Positions 11,320 to 21,714 of a stretch of 30,000 nucleotides of DNA are shown here, piece after piece; the stretch's first letter is position 1; each line of letters opens with the position of its first letter. This DNA is from Neocallimastix lanati (nom. inval.) (taxonomy: Eukaryota; Neocallimastigomycota; Neocallimastigomycetes; Neocallimastigales; Neocallimastigaceae), in contig JACVTC010000019.1 of assembly GCA_016946835.1 (NCBI GenBank), forward strand, positions 1,187,501-1,217,500, given 5' to 3'. A model generated the notes under the pieces. That model had not been told where the DNA came from. It did not search any database and saw only the letters and a list, made by a program, of their open reading frames with translations. A program made the position numbers and the translations under genes.

Positions 11320-12160
11320 TCTTTTTTTTTTTTTTTTTTGGAAAGTAATAAACTTTATTTATTAATATATTATAAAAAAAAATATTGTTCAATATTAAAA
11401 GATAAGGAATCATATATTTATTAATCCTTTTAATTAAAGGAATCAGCCAATAAATTTTGGTGTACAATGCTGAAAGAATATCTCTATAAGAATTTTTTTT
11501 TTTTACTTTTTCTGGTATCAGATATTTATGAATTTTTTTATTAAAAACAAACCAAAGACATTTAGTAAATAAACTGGATAATCATAATATCTATGAATTT
11601 TTTTTTTTTTTTTTTAAAAAATTTAAAAGTCAATGAAATTTGGTATTCAAACTGAATGAATATTATTATTATTAATTTTTTCATTACTTTTAAAAAAACT
11701 AAATTATTATAATAGTAATGGAAAAATTAAATTTGACAAAATACTAATAATATTATTATTGTTATTATTTTGATTTTTTTAAAAACTTAAATCGAAATTA
11801 ACATTTATAAGGAATTCATTAATTAATAATGAATATAATTGTTAATTATATTATTATAATGAAATTTGGTTACAAACTGTAAGAATACTATTTTTCTATT
11901 TTTTTTTTTTTTTTTTTACTAATATTGAATCATATCTTTATTAACATTATTATTAAAATAAAAACCAATGAAATTTGGTGTACAATTACTGAATTTTTAA
12001 TTTTACTTTATTTTGTTATTTTTTTTTTTTTTTTTTTTTACTAATATTGAATCATATATTTATTAAATTTATTAATAAGAAATAAACCAATTACATTTGA
12101 TGAATAAACTGATTAAACTTTATTATATGAATCTTTTTTTTTTTTTTTTTTTAAGAAATT
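11320..12160. repeat. Decayed tandem repeats of roughly 110-130 bp
   Basis: Five or six degenerate units occur in a row. Each begins with a T run (near 11320, 11500, 11598, 11908, 12020 and 12133), continues with a block like ACTAATATTGAATCATATATT and an A-rich stretch, and ends with a block like CCAATGAAATTTGGTGTACA followed by an ACTGAA string. The best-preserved pair is 11908-12000 and 12020-12120. The function is unknown; the block ends about 430 bases before the LRR gene. Confidence 0.7.
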
Positions 12161-12532
12161 TGTAACAAATTATTATATAATTATTATGATTATGATTATT
12201 AAAATCATTAAAAAATTTTTTTTATTGCTAAAAATAAAAATAAATTAAAAATAAAAATAAAAATAAAAAAAATATATAAAAGAAAGAACTTTTTACAACC
12301 TTTTTTATTAACAAATAAAAAATTGAAAAAAAAAAAATTTTTATTTTGAAAATAAAAATTTTAAAAGTTTCTGTTAATAATAAAAATAATATTGTATATT
12401 AAATTTGAAATTTCAATTTATTGTAAATTATATTTTTATTTTGATAATAAAATTAAAAATATTTGAAATTTAAAATTTAATTAAGAAATAAATAAATAAA
12501 TAAATAGAAATTTAAGAATAAAAAATTAAGGG

Positions 12533-12572
<40 letters not shown>

Positions 12573-12594
12573 AAAAATTGTTTATTTTTTTAAA
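12161..12594. other. Upstream region of the LRR gene
   Basis: Non-coding AT-rich sequence with a run of about 32 A residues (12539-12570) just upstream of the ATG at 12595. The poly(dA) tract is a plausible nucleosome-excluding promoter element, but no defined promoter motif can be supported. Confidence 0.5.
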
Positions 12595-14496
12595 ATGTAC
12601 TCAAAGAATATTTTTAAAATTTTAACTTTAGGTTTATTAACAATAGCCAAAATAAATGGTTATATTGTTAATAATTTTACTGGTAAGTGTAATGATATTT
12701 ACAAGTATTTAGAGGATTTAGGGAAAAGAGAAAATTTTAATGGTTGTAAAATGAATGAAGAAGGAGATGTTACCTCATTAAATCTTTATTCTTACTGTCT
12801 TAAAAATGAAGAATTAGCAACTGTTCTTTCCTATAACACAATTGAAACTCTCTCATTTAAAAAGCTATTTATAGATTGGAACATTGATGATAGTGACGAT
12901 TGGAATGTAATGATGAGATTTGGATGTGCTTCTCTTCCAACTAATTATGAAGTACTTAATACTTTAACCAACTTGAAAAGTTTAGAATTAATTGGTGTTA
13001 AGAATTTGGATAATAATTTAATGGCTAATATTCCAAAGTCTGTTGAGCATTTAGAGATAGGTAACACAGAATTTACCCAAGAAATGGTAGACTCTCTCAG
13101 TGAAATAACCAATTTAAAAGATTTAATTTTATTAGAACCTAAAATTAGTGGAGAATTAGATTTCAGTAAATTTGAAAATCTTAAAAATCTTTCTTTATTA
13201 GAAATATATTCTGATAATGGAATTCAAGGAAACATATTGAAATATTGTCAATCTTTAAAAAAATTAGTAATTCAAGGAGGCAACATTGATAGCGTTATTT
13301 TAGATGGTATCAGTTACATGACTGAATTAGAAGAATTAGAATTAAGTGAAGTTTCATTTAAAGGTGATGGCGATTTTCCTTCATTTGAGAATTTAAAGAA
13401 TCTTACTAAATTAGATATTTATTGTTCTTGGTCCAATTCAGATAGCTTCCCATCTAGTTTCCTTTATTTAACTGGGTTAAAGACATTGTTTATTGGAAAT
13501 TGTAAAGGCACCTTCAGTACACCTTTAGATGATTCCTTGAATTGGGGAAATCTTAAGAATCTTGAATATATCCAAATAATTAATACAAGTCCGACATTAT
13601 TTGATCCTAAGTACCTTGGTGATCTTTCTAATCTTAAAGAAGTTCATTTAAATTATAATGGATATATGGAGGTGGCAGAAATTACAGGAAATAGTAGTAG
13701 TCTTGAAGTACTTGATTTATCAAAAAATTCAATTGCTTCCCTTCCAAAATCTATTAGTAATCTTGGAAAACTTGAAAAATTAGATTTAAGTAATAATAAT
13801 ATAATTTCACTTCCTGAAGAAATTGGAAATCTTAAAAATCTTAAAGTATTAAATTTAAATAATAATAATTTACAATCACTTCCTGAAGAAATTGGAAATC
13901 TTGAAATGCTTGAACAACTTGAATTTAGAGATAATAAATTAACTAGTGTACCTGAATCCATTTCAAATTTAGTTAATCTTAAAATATTATATGGAAGTAG
14001 CAATCAAATCGTTAACCTTCCAACTGACATTGGAAATCTTTCCAAATTGGATGTGCTTAATTTTGCCGAAAATGAAATAGTTGAAATTCCAGTATCTATT
14101 GGTAATCTTAACATTACTAGTCTTAGTTTACTTAGAAACTATATTGAAAAAATTCCTGATGAAATTGGAAACATAAAGAGTTTAAAAACAATTGGCTTAA
14201 ATAATAATAAAATTACTAATATTCCATCCTCTTTAGGAAATTTAACCAATCTTGAAATACTTTATTTAAATGACAATTTAATTGATGATTATCTTCCAGA
14301 ATCCTTAAATGATTTACCAAAGTTACGTACAATTGCATTAGATCAAAATATTGATATTAAAGGTAAATCCTTAACCAATCCAAGCATTCGTACTTGTTAT
14401 TATTATCCTCCATTAAAAGGCCATTTCTACTCTTTATGTGAATCTGCCAATGCTAGTTGCAAGGACTATGCCGGATCACTTGAAAATTGTAAATAA
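12595..14496 (+). CDS. Secreted leucine-rich-repeat protein
   Basis: An intact intronless 633-codon ORF. Residues 1-22 form a signal peptide (basic start, then ILTLGLLTIA), so the product is probably secreted or surface-bound. Residues 30-70 contain three cysteines (C32, C51 and one in LYSYCL) in a conserved N-terminal cap. The first half has irregular leucine-rich repeats. From about residue 350 to 590 there are regular 23-residue repeats of the LP-x-x-I-G-N-L-x-x-L-x-x-L-x-L type, the plant/bacterial intracellular-style LRR consensus. A four-cysteine tail (CYYYPP to ENCK) closes the protein. There is no membrane anchor. LRRs usually bind proteins or glycans; the ligand is unknown. The decayed copy at 1-606 shows that this is a duplicating family. 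The start is chosen at the first ATG, which gives a complete signal peptide. Confidence 0.93.
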   Translation: MYSKNIFKILTLGLLTIAKINGYIVNNFTGKCNDIYKYLEDLGKRENFNGCKMNEEGDVTSLNLYSYCLKNEELATVLSYNTIETLSFKKLFIDWNIDDSDDWNVMMRFGCASLPTNYEVLNTLTNLKSLELIGVKNLDNNLMANIPKSVEHLEIGNTEFTQEMVDSLSEITNLKDLILLEPKISGELDFSKFENLKNLSLLEIYSDNGIQGNILKYCQSLKKLVIQGGNIDSVILDGISYMTELEELELSEVSFKGDGDFPSFENLKNLTKLDIYCSWSNSDSFPSSFLYLTGLKTLFIGNCKGTFSTPLDDSLNWGNLKNLEYIQIINTSPTLFDPKYLGDLSNLKEVHLNYNGYMEVAEITGNSSSLEVLDLSKNSIASLPKSISNLGKLEKLDLSNNNIISLPEEIGNLKNLKVLNLNNNNLQSLPEEIGNLEMLEQLEFRDNKLTSVPESISNLVNLKILYGSSNQIVNLPTDIGNLSKLDVLNFAENEIVEIPVSIGNLNITSLSLLRNYIEKIPDEIGNIKSLKTIGLNNNKITNIPSSLGNLTNLEILYLNDNLIDDYLPESLNDLPKLRTIALDQNIDIKGKSLTNPSIRTCYYYPPLKGHFYSLCESANASCKDYAGSLENCK

Positions 14497-15162
14497 TTTT
14501 GATGGTATTGAATCAACAGATGAATAATTAAACCATCTAAATTATATTGAAATAATTATATAATGTAACATTATATAATTTCTCTGAATCATTATAACCA
14601 ATAAATAATATATATATATAAATTATATATTATAAGTATATTATTTTTATTATATAAATCATATTAATGCTAATGTTGTATTATATGATAAAAAAAAAAA
14701 AATTTTTTTTTTATATTATTAATAATAATAGCAATATATATAGTAATGATATAATTAATAATAATAAATATATTCTAATGATTATAATATTAATAAATAT
14801 GTTTATTATTTTTTAAAATATATATACATATAATATATATTATTAATAGTATATTTATGTTATTTTTTTTTTTTTTAGAAAAAAAAAAAAAAAAGTCAAA
14901 AAGAATTAAAAAAATTTTTTTTTATTATATTAAAAATAATCTAATAAGAAAATCATTAATTTATTTAAAAAAATAAAAAAAAAATAAAAATAAAAATAAA
15001 AATAAAAATAAAAATAAAAATAAATAAAAAAAAAAAAAAAAAAAAAAAAAGAGTATCTCATTATTATTAATAAATAAAAATTTTCTTTTTAAAATTTCAA
15101 AATAAATAAATAAAAAAAAAAAGTAAATAAATAAAAGAAAGGAAGAAGATTATTGTATCTTT
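14497..15162. other. AT-rich intergenic DNA between LRR gene and Ty3 element
   Basis: No gene seen. It contains A and T homopolymers, an (AAAAAT)n-like run near 14985-15022 and short TA tracts. The last four bases (15159-15162, CTTT) are the left copy of the target duplication of the Ty3-type element. Confidence 0.6.
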
Positions 15163-15697
15163 TGATACGTTATTTCTATAAGTATCAATGTTTTTGTGGT
15201 TAGCAAGATTGTATTAAATAAAAATATATTCTAATATAAAAATATATAATTACAATACACGTTAATATTAAAACAAAATATAAAAAAAATTATAGTTTTG
15301 TCGTTTTATTTATTTATTTAAATTATTTATGTCGTAATACAAATTTTATAATAAAATGTTATTAAAGATCTTATTAATTATTTATTTCTAACTAACTTAT
15401 TACTATTAAAATTTTTGATAAATAAATATATTCCCCAAATATATTTATTTTAACCAATTTTTTTTTCAAATAAAAAAACCTCCCTTTCTTTAAAGAATTA
15501 TAATAATTTTTCTTTTATATTTCTAATTTCTAATTTACTATAAATTAAATCCTATTGGCTATTAACTAATTAAATAAATTTAATAATTTTTATATTACTA
15601 TTTATTATTATAATATACATATATAATTTAACTAATTATTTATTATATTTAATTTTATTTCTTGATAATATTCTCTTTTTATTTAAATACTGCATCA
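15163..15697 (-). repeat. 3' LTR of the Ty3 element
   Basis: 535 bp; plus-strand ends TGATACGTT and CTGCATCA. No differences from the copy at 23199-23733 were noticed by eye. An LTR normally carries the promoter and polyadenylation signals of the element. Confidence 0.95.
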
Positions 15698-15710
15698 AGA
15701 CGCCCCCGCT
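15698..15710 (-). promoter_or_regulatory. Putative polypurine tract
   Basis: On the element strand the bases directly before the 3' LTR read AGCGGGGGCGTCT, a G-rich run in an otherwise AT-rich element. It is at the correct place to prime plus-strand DNA synthesis, although it is not purely purine. A 6-bp hairpin (GACTTC/GAAGTC, 15718-15736) lies beside it. Confidence 0.55.
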
Positions 15711-15738
15711 TAGCCTAGACTTCGTCCCTTGAAGTCCT

Positions 15739-15773
<35 letters not shown>

Positions 15774-15789
15774 TCCATTTAAATTTGCT

Positions 15790-15845
<56 letters not shown>

Positions 15846-15949
15846 TCTTTGTTCAAAAAAAAATTTTATATGAATTATTATTATTTTATTGGTCAATTAT
15901 TAATTCATTGAACATGTGAAGTTTATCAATGTAAATGTCTTATTCATGG

Positions 15950-16001
<52 letters not shown>

Positions 16002-16823
16002 TTTTTTTATTTAGGTATGTATATTATGTTATTATTGTTATTATTATTATTATTATAATATATTTAAATTGATGATTACATATTTAAATTGATAATTACA
16101 TTCAATAATTATTTTTATTAATTGATTTAATTTCATTGTTACCATTTGTTATATAACTATATATATATTTGGGAATATCGTATAATTTAGAATTTATAAC
16201 GTCAAATTTCTTTGTCAAATCTCATTATGTTCACATTATTTTCTTTTCGCCATGTATTTTTTTAATTATCATTAATATGTATTATAATCATTATTATCCA
16301 AATAAAATTACAATTAAAAAAAATAAAATAATCTTTTGAATCAATGTCTTAATTTAGTGTTGAACCTATGGTTTTAAAATATATACTATTATTATTTTTA
16401 TATATTATTATATTATTATATCTATCTATAACATTCATATTATTTTATATTATAATACTATCTATTTTGTTATTTTAGTTAATAATATATATTATTATAC
16501 TATCTTTTTGTTATTTCATCTATATTTTATTATTTTACTCAATATATAATATTTATATTATTATACTATCTATTTGTTATATTATCAATATTTTATTATT
16601 TTACTCAATATATAATATTTATATTATTATACTATCTATTTGTTATATTATTAATATTTCATTATTTTACTCAATATATAATATTTATATTATTATACTA
16701 TCTATTACGTTATATTGTCTATATTATAGTTAATTATACTATCTATACTATCTATGTTTATATATTTTATTATTATATCTAATATAATCAGTTCTTATAT
16801 ATAATTATTATTATTATTATTAT

Positions 16824-16882
<59 letters not shown>

Positions 16883-16900
16883 TTTTATTTTTTTTTTTTT

Positions 16901-16937
<37 letters not shown>

Positions 16938-17047
16938 TAAAATTTATCAAATGTTAAGTAATGAATAAAATAAATTTCAAAATTATAAGTTTTAAATTCA
17001 GATTTTGAAATTTCAATTTTGAGGTTTTGAAGTTTCAATATAATTTA

Positions 17048-17090
<43 letters not shown>

Positions 17091-17095
17091 CTGTT

Positions 17096-17142
<47 letters not shown>

Positions 17143-17159
17143 TATATATATATGTATCC
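15711..17159 (-). other. Long non-coding 3' region of the Ty3 element
   Basis: About 1.45 kb between the integrase stop and the 3' LTR without coding capacity. It contains four very long T tracts on the plus strand (A tracts in the element RNA): 15792-15838, 15952-15999, about 16827-16934 with a few interruptions, and about 17098-17141. Between them are ATT runs and the 66-bp tandem repeat listed separately. The Lys-rich open frame across 16823-17038 is an artefact of the T tract. Confidence 0.85.
16499..16735. repeat. 66-bp tandem repeat, about 3.5 copies
   Basis: Units start at 16499, 16565, 16631 and 16697 with the string ACTATCT. The first three are full length with few differences; the fourth diverges after about 15 bases. 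The repeat lies within the non-coding 3' region of the Ty3 element. Confidence 0.9.
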
Positions 17160-19750
17160 TTATTCTTCTAAATTCAATTCTGTGAAATATGGAATAATGT
17201 TTTTTAAATGAATGTTCCTATCAGCAACTTCCCCAGTTACTGGATCGCAAACTGTTACTGTATTGAACTCTTGTTTTACGATCTTTAGTGGGCCTGTGAA
17301 AAACGGATCCAGCTTCTTTCTGTTGAACAATTTGACCAAAACAAGATCACCTGGCTTATACTTTGCTCTCATTCTTTTTATTTGTTTTCTACGATCTTCC
17401 CACAACTTGTTTGCTGTTTCAATGTTCTTTATTGCTTCACGGATCCAACGGTCATGGTTAATAAATTTCCTCAGCCAAAATTCTTCTTCGTCTTCCCAGT
17501 CATTTTTGGATTCGACATTAACAGTGAGTTCGAATGGTTGTAAGTCTCTCCGACCATACAACAATTCAAAGCTGCTGTGTTTCGTAACTTCATTCTTGCA
17601 CGTTCTTAAAGCCCAAAGAGCACTATAAAGTGTTTCGTCCCACTGCGAATCCTCTTCTCCGAGTAACCTGAGATACTTACCTATTTCCCTATTTCTGTTT
17701 TCTACTTCTCCATTAGACGAGGGGTGATAGGTTGCTACATAATTTACATAAATGTCGTTAAGGTCCAAAAATGCTTTTGTCTTATCGGAAGTAAACTGTG
17801 GACCATTGTCAGTAACTAAAATTTCAGGAACACCATGTCGTGCAAATATTTTCTTGAGAAAATTTATTACATCTTGAGATTCGGCAGATTGTAAGGGTTC
17901 TGCTTCCACCCATTTGGTAAGATAATCTACTAATACAATTATATATCTATTACCTTTATTTGTTATAGGTAACGGTCCTATTAGATCCAACCCAACTCTT
18001 GAGAAAGGATATTCAGGTACAGTTGCAATATTTTCGGTATATTTATTTAATTTTTGTGGTCGACAAGTTTGACACTTGTGACAACATTTTATTAGTATTT
18101 GTATATCTTTTTTCATATTTCCCCAGTAGTAATCCCTCTTCAGTCTGCTATAAGTTTTATAAGCTCCTTCATGGCCTAGACCATGGGCTTCTTCGATTAA
18201 TTTTTGCTTCTCTTCTTTGTTGTGAACTATTCTTCTCAGTTGTTCTCCTTGTTTAAGATATTCCACACCATCAATATTTATAATTCTCTTATTTATAAAT
18301 TCATTCATAAATTTATTTATACTATCATTGCTATTATTGGATAAAACATCATTGTTTACTAATGCATTTAATATTTCTTTATTTTCATGTATTTCTTTTG
18401 TAGGTAACCTAGATAAAGCGTCAGCAATAACGTTCTTCTTCCCCTCTTGAAATTGGACTTGAACATTTAATATTGATAGTTCAGTAACCCATTTAAGGTG
18501 GCGATTATTTGAAGGCTCTCTATTAGCAAATATACTAACCAAGGGTTTATGGTCTGTATAAACGATAGTGGTAAAAGGGCTTCCACTAAAATAGGGTTTA
18601 AATTTTTTAACACAATGAAATATTGCTTTGCCTTCTAAATCAGTAACACTATAATTAGATTCAGCAGCGGAAAGAGTTCTACTTTCAAAATATATGGGGA
18701 TTTCAATTGAATTTTCATTTGTTTGGAGAAGTACTCCACCAAGTCCATCTCTGGAAGCATCTGTTCGGATAATAAATGGTTTAGAATAATCAGGAGGAGT
18801 TAAAATAGGGGCAACCGTTAGTGACATTTTTAATTTTTCAAAGGCTATGTTGCACTTTTCGGACCATTCATACGGTACATCTTTCTTTAAGAGGTTAAAC
18901 AGAGGATTTGCAATCTGAGCAAAATTTTTAATAAATTTCCGATAATAACCAACAGCTCCCAAAAATGATTTAAGTTGAGTGATATTTTTAGGGGGTAGCC
19001 AGTTAATTATAACTTTAATCTTATCAGGAATCGGGGCAATACCTTTTGTGGATAATACATGACCAAGAAGGACTACTTCTTCTTTGAAAAAAGAACATTT
19101 TTCTAAGTTTATTTTCAAACCATTGTCTGCTAGGATTTGGAATACTTTAGTAAGATGAGTAATGTGTGATTCAATTGAGTCAGAAAATATTACTAAATCG
19201 TCAATGTAAACAAATAAGCATACTCCAATCAAGTCAAAAAAAATCCGGTTCATTTCACGTTGAAATGTAGCCGGTGCATTACATAGCCCAAACGGCATCA
19301 CACAAAATTTATAGTTTCCAAACATCGTTGTGAATGTTGTTTTATCTTTATCATCAGGATTCATTGGAACCTGATGATAACCAGAAAAAAGATCAATAGT
19401 AGAGAGTATTTTAGCGTTCTTTCCAATAAACATTAATATGTCATCAATTAAGGGCAAAGCATAGGAATCCTTAATAGTTATATTGTTTAAAGCCCTAAAG
19501 TCGACACACATTCTCCAGTCGCCGTTTTTCTTTGGAACTAGTACTACTGGAAATGCCCATGAAGAGTAGGATGGCTCTATTAGTTTGTTTTCTATTAGCT
19601 TAATCAAAATTTCCTTTAGAGCTTTTGTTTGCGCTTTGGATAAACGGTAAGCTTTTAACTTTATGGGTGAAGATTTTGGAATTAATTCAATCCTGTGAGG
19701 TAATAATTTTGACCTTCCTAAATCATCTGTTTTAATTGCAACTACATTTT
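17160..19750 (-). CDS. pol: Ty3 pol: reverse transcriptase, RNase H, integrase
   Basis: The open frame runs from the slippery site at 19748-19754 to the stop at 17160; the first usable in-frame initiator-like codon (TTG, 19607) is too far inside RT to be the real start. Domains in order: RT with IEPSYSSWAFPVVLVPKK, ALPLIDDIL, the MPFGLCNAPATFQ block and catalytic YIDD; RNase H beginning at RTDASRDGLGGVL; integrase HHCC zinc finger (H-x3-H, then CHKC); catalytic D-D-E (GLDLIGPL, VTDNGPQFTS, NGEVENRNRE); and a C-terminal GPY/F-like module (FFTGPLKIV). All catalytic residues are present. The protein copies element RNA into DNA and integrates it. It is expected to be made only as a Gag-Pro-Pol fusion after two -1 frameshifts, because no ATG precedes the conserved N-terminal RT residues in this frame. 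Confidence 0.95.
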
Positions 19751-21564
19751 TAAATTTAAAAATAATTTACTAATTTTATTTTTAAATTTATTAGGAACAG
19801 AAGATATTATTTCGTTAATTAAATGTTCTTTCGTGTTAGGTAATTCATTAGTGTTCGTAATTTCTTTATCATTGGTAACTGTAATTGTTAATAAAAAAGG
19901 TTCAGATTTTGTATTTTGATGTTTTTCTATATCCTCATCATCCTTGTAAGTATTATTAAGATTGATATCATAAAATAGATCTGCTAGTTTAATGTAATTA
20001 TTATTTTCATCAATATAATATAAAGTATCATCTACTAAGTTAATATCAAATCTATTATTCTTTAGAGAATCAACACCAATTAAGATATCGAAAATATCAT
20101 CCTTTTCTATTACTCTGAAATATTCATTAAAAGTTTTACTACCAATAGAAATCTGTAAGTCATAGATATCACTCTCTGTTGAAGAATTAGAGTACGCTTG
20201 AAATATTGTTTCAGAAATTCTACCAATAGAAGGTTTGTTGATTTTTAATTTATTTAAAGCAGAACGTGTGATAAAGTTGACACTAGCACACGTATCTAAA
20301 AATATTTCACAGTCATTATTTTCTACTTTACCGCAAACTTTAATTATTTTATGTTTTGTGATAACCGTCATCACATTTGTTATTGTTTGTTTAGGCGCTA
20401 ATTTTAAAGCTTTTAAAAATTCTGTACGGAATTTTGGAAAAAGATCTAAAAGGTAAACTAATTTTGTTATTACATCAGTTGATGCAATTTCTTTTATTAA
20501 ATCTTGAATATAATAATCACCAAATTTTTCCATAAGTTTGATGTGTTTTTCAGGTTTCTTAAAAGAAGTTTCACTTTGCTCAATGTCGGTATTTATTTTC
20601 TTAGCTTTATTTTTTATATCTTTGATTTTTTCTTCCCTATTTTTACCTTTAACATTTCGGATATTTTTCTCTGTTATAAAGGAAGGATCAAGATATTCTA
20701 GTTTTTCTGTTTTACGATTTTCACTATTAGAGACCATATCCGGTTTTTCCTTAATTATATTATTAAAATTCTTAGATCTACCAGGTAAAATATTATTATA
20801 ATTTTTAGAGTTATAATTTTCTTTATCAGCATCATTATCTTCAGATTCTTCAGATTCTTCTATCATAATTACATCTTCATTAGGTTCTATATCTTCTCGT
20901 TCAACCCTTTGGGTATTGCTTGTATTGTTATGAGTATTATCATCATTATTGGTGACAGTATTTTCTTTAAAATAGTCGTAAGTATTATTTTCCTTATTTT
21001 CATTAAAATCATTATTACTATTATAATTATCTATAGTATTATTATTTTTATTATCATTATTCGCATTATCGTTATAATTGTCTATATTATGATTAATTTT
21101 ATTATTATTATTCTTATTATTGTTTTCATATTCATTATTCTTATTATTCTTATGATTATTAATATTATTATAATTATTATTAGCATTTGTATTACTATAA
21201 TCGATATTATTTTTATTATTAATATTATTATTATAATTATTATTAATACTATTATTAGTACTAATTTTATTATCACTAGTATTATTATTAATATTATTAT
21301 GACTCATAGCTGCCGTTTGTATTGGTTTTGGATTGTCCTTTAAATTAAATCTCACTTCCTTTCTATTGTATGGCTTTTCATTATGTTTGTTTAATTTATT
21401 TCTTGAATTTCGAGTAGCGGCTGCTATAATTTCAATTGGTCTATTTAATGTATTTTGTGTAGTGTTACTATTATTGTTTATATTAAGGTCATTACATTTT
21501 TGTTTTTCTTTAATATTATTATTAATTATAGGTAATATTGTTTGATCGTCTACCATTGTCATTA

Positions 21565-21611
<47 letters not shown>

Positions 21612-21631
21612 GAGTCATTATTTTTGAACAT
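19742..21631 (-). CDS. pro: Ty3 pro: Asn-rich linker and aspartic protease
   Basis: A 629-codon frame from the ATG at 21631. Upstream of that ATG it stays open to 21730, so it overlaps the end of gag by 16 bases and is one base back (-1) from it. The first half is a low-complexity Asn-rich spacer with an acidic patch (EESEESEDNDADKE). A conserved retropepsin-like domain follows; its active-site motif at 20282-20296 reads D-T-C-A-S (residue 446) instead of the usual D-T/S-G-A. The flap and hydrophobic GVDSLKNNRFDIN segment fit retroviral-type proteases. The frame ends at TAG (19742-19744), two codons after a TTTAAAA heptamer that leads into pol. Translation is probably by frameshift from gag; independent start at 21631 cannot be excluded. 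Confidence 0.88.
19748..19754 (-). promoter_or_regulatory. Slippery heptamer TTTAAAA at the pro-pol junction
   Basis: In the pro frame the codons are AAT TTA AAA ATG TAG, so the heptamer T-TTA-AAA has the X-XXY-YYZ phasing needed for -1 slippage. Slipping one base back continues as AAT GTA GTT GCA, which is exactly the open pol frame (VVAIKTDDLG). No strong stem is obvious downstream by eye. Confidence 0.8.
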
Positions 21632-21714
21632 TGTTTTATTATTATTATTATATGAGTCATTATTTTTGAATATTATTTTATTGGTTTGGTTAATGGAAGT
21701 TGTCCTTCTCCCAT

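Noticed and set aside
13653-14003. Antisense ORF inside the LRR gene
   Set aside because: A shadow of the repeated LRR codons on the other strand; the plus-strand gene has a signal peptide and complete domain structure.
16499-16735. CRISPR-like array
   Set aside because: The 66-bp units are contiguous without unique spacers, in a eukaryotic retrotransposon; it is an ordinary tandem repeat.
16823-17038. Lys-rich open frame on the minus strand
   Set aside because: Created by a long T tract in the non-coding 3' region of the Ty3 element.
20504-21343. Several plus-strand Ile/Phe-rich ORFs opposite the Ty3 pro region
   Set aside because: Antisense reading of Asn-rich AAT repeats; no independent coding features.
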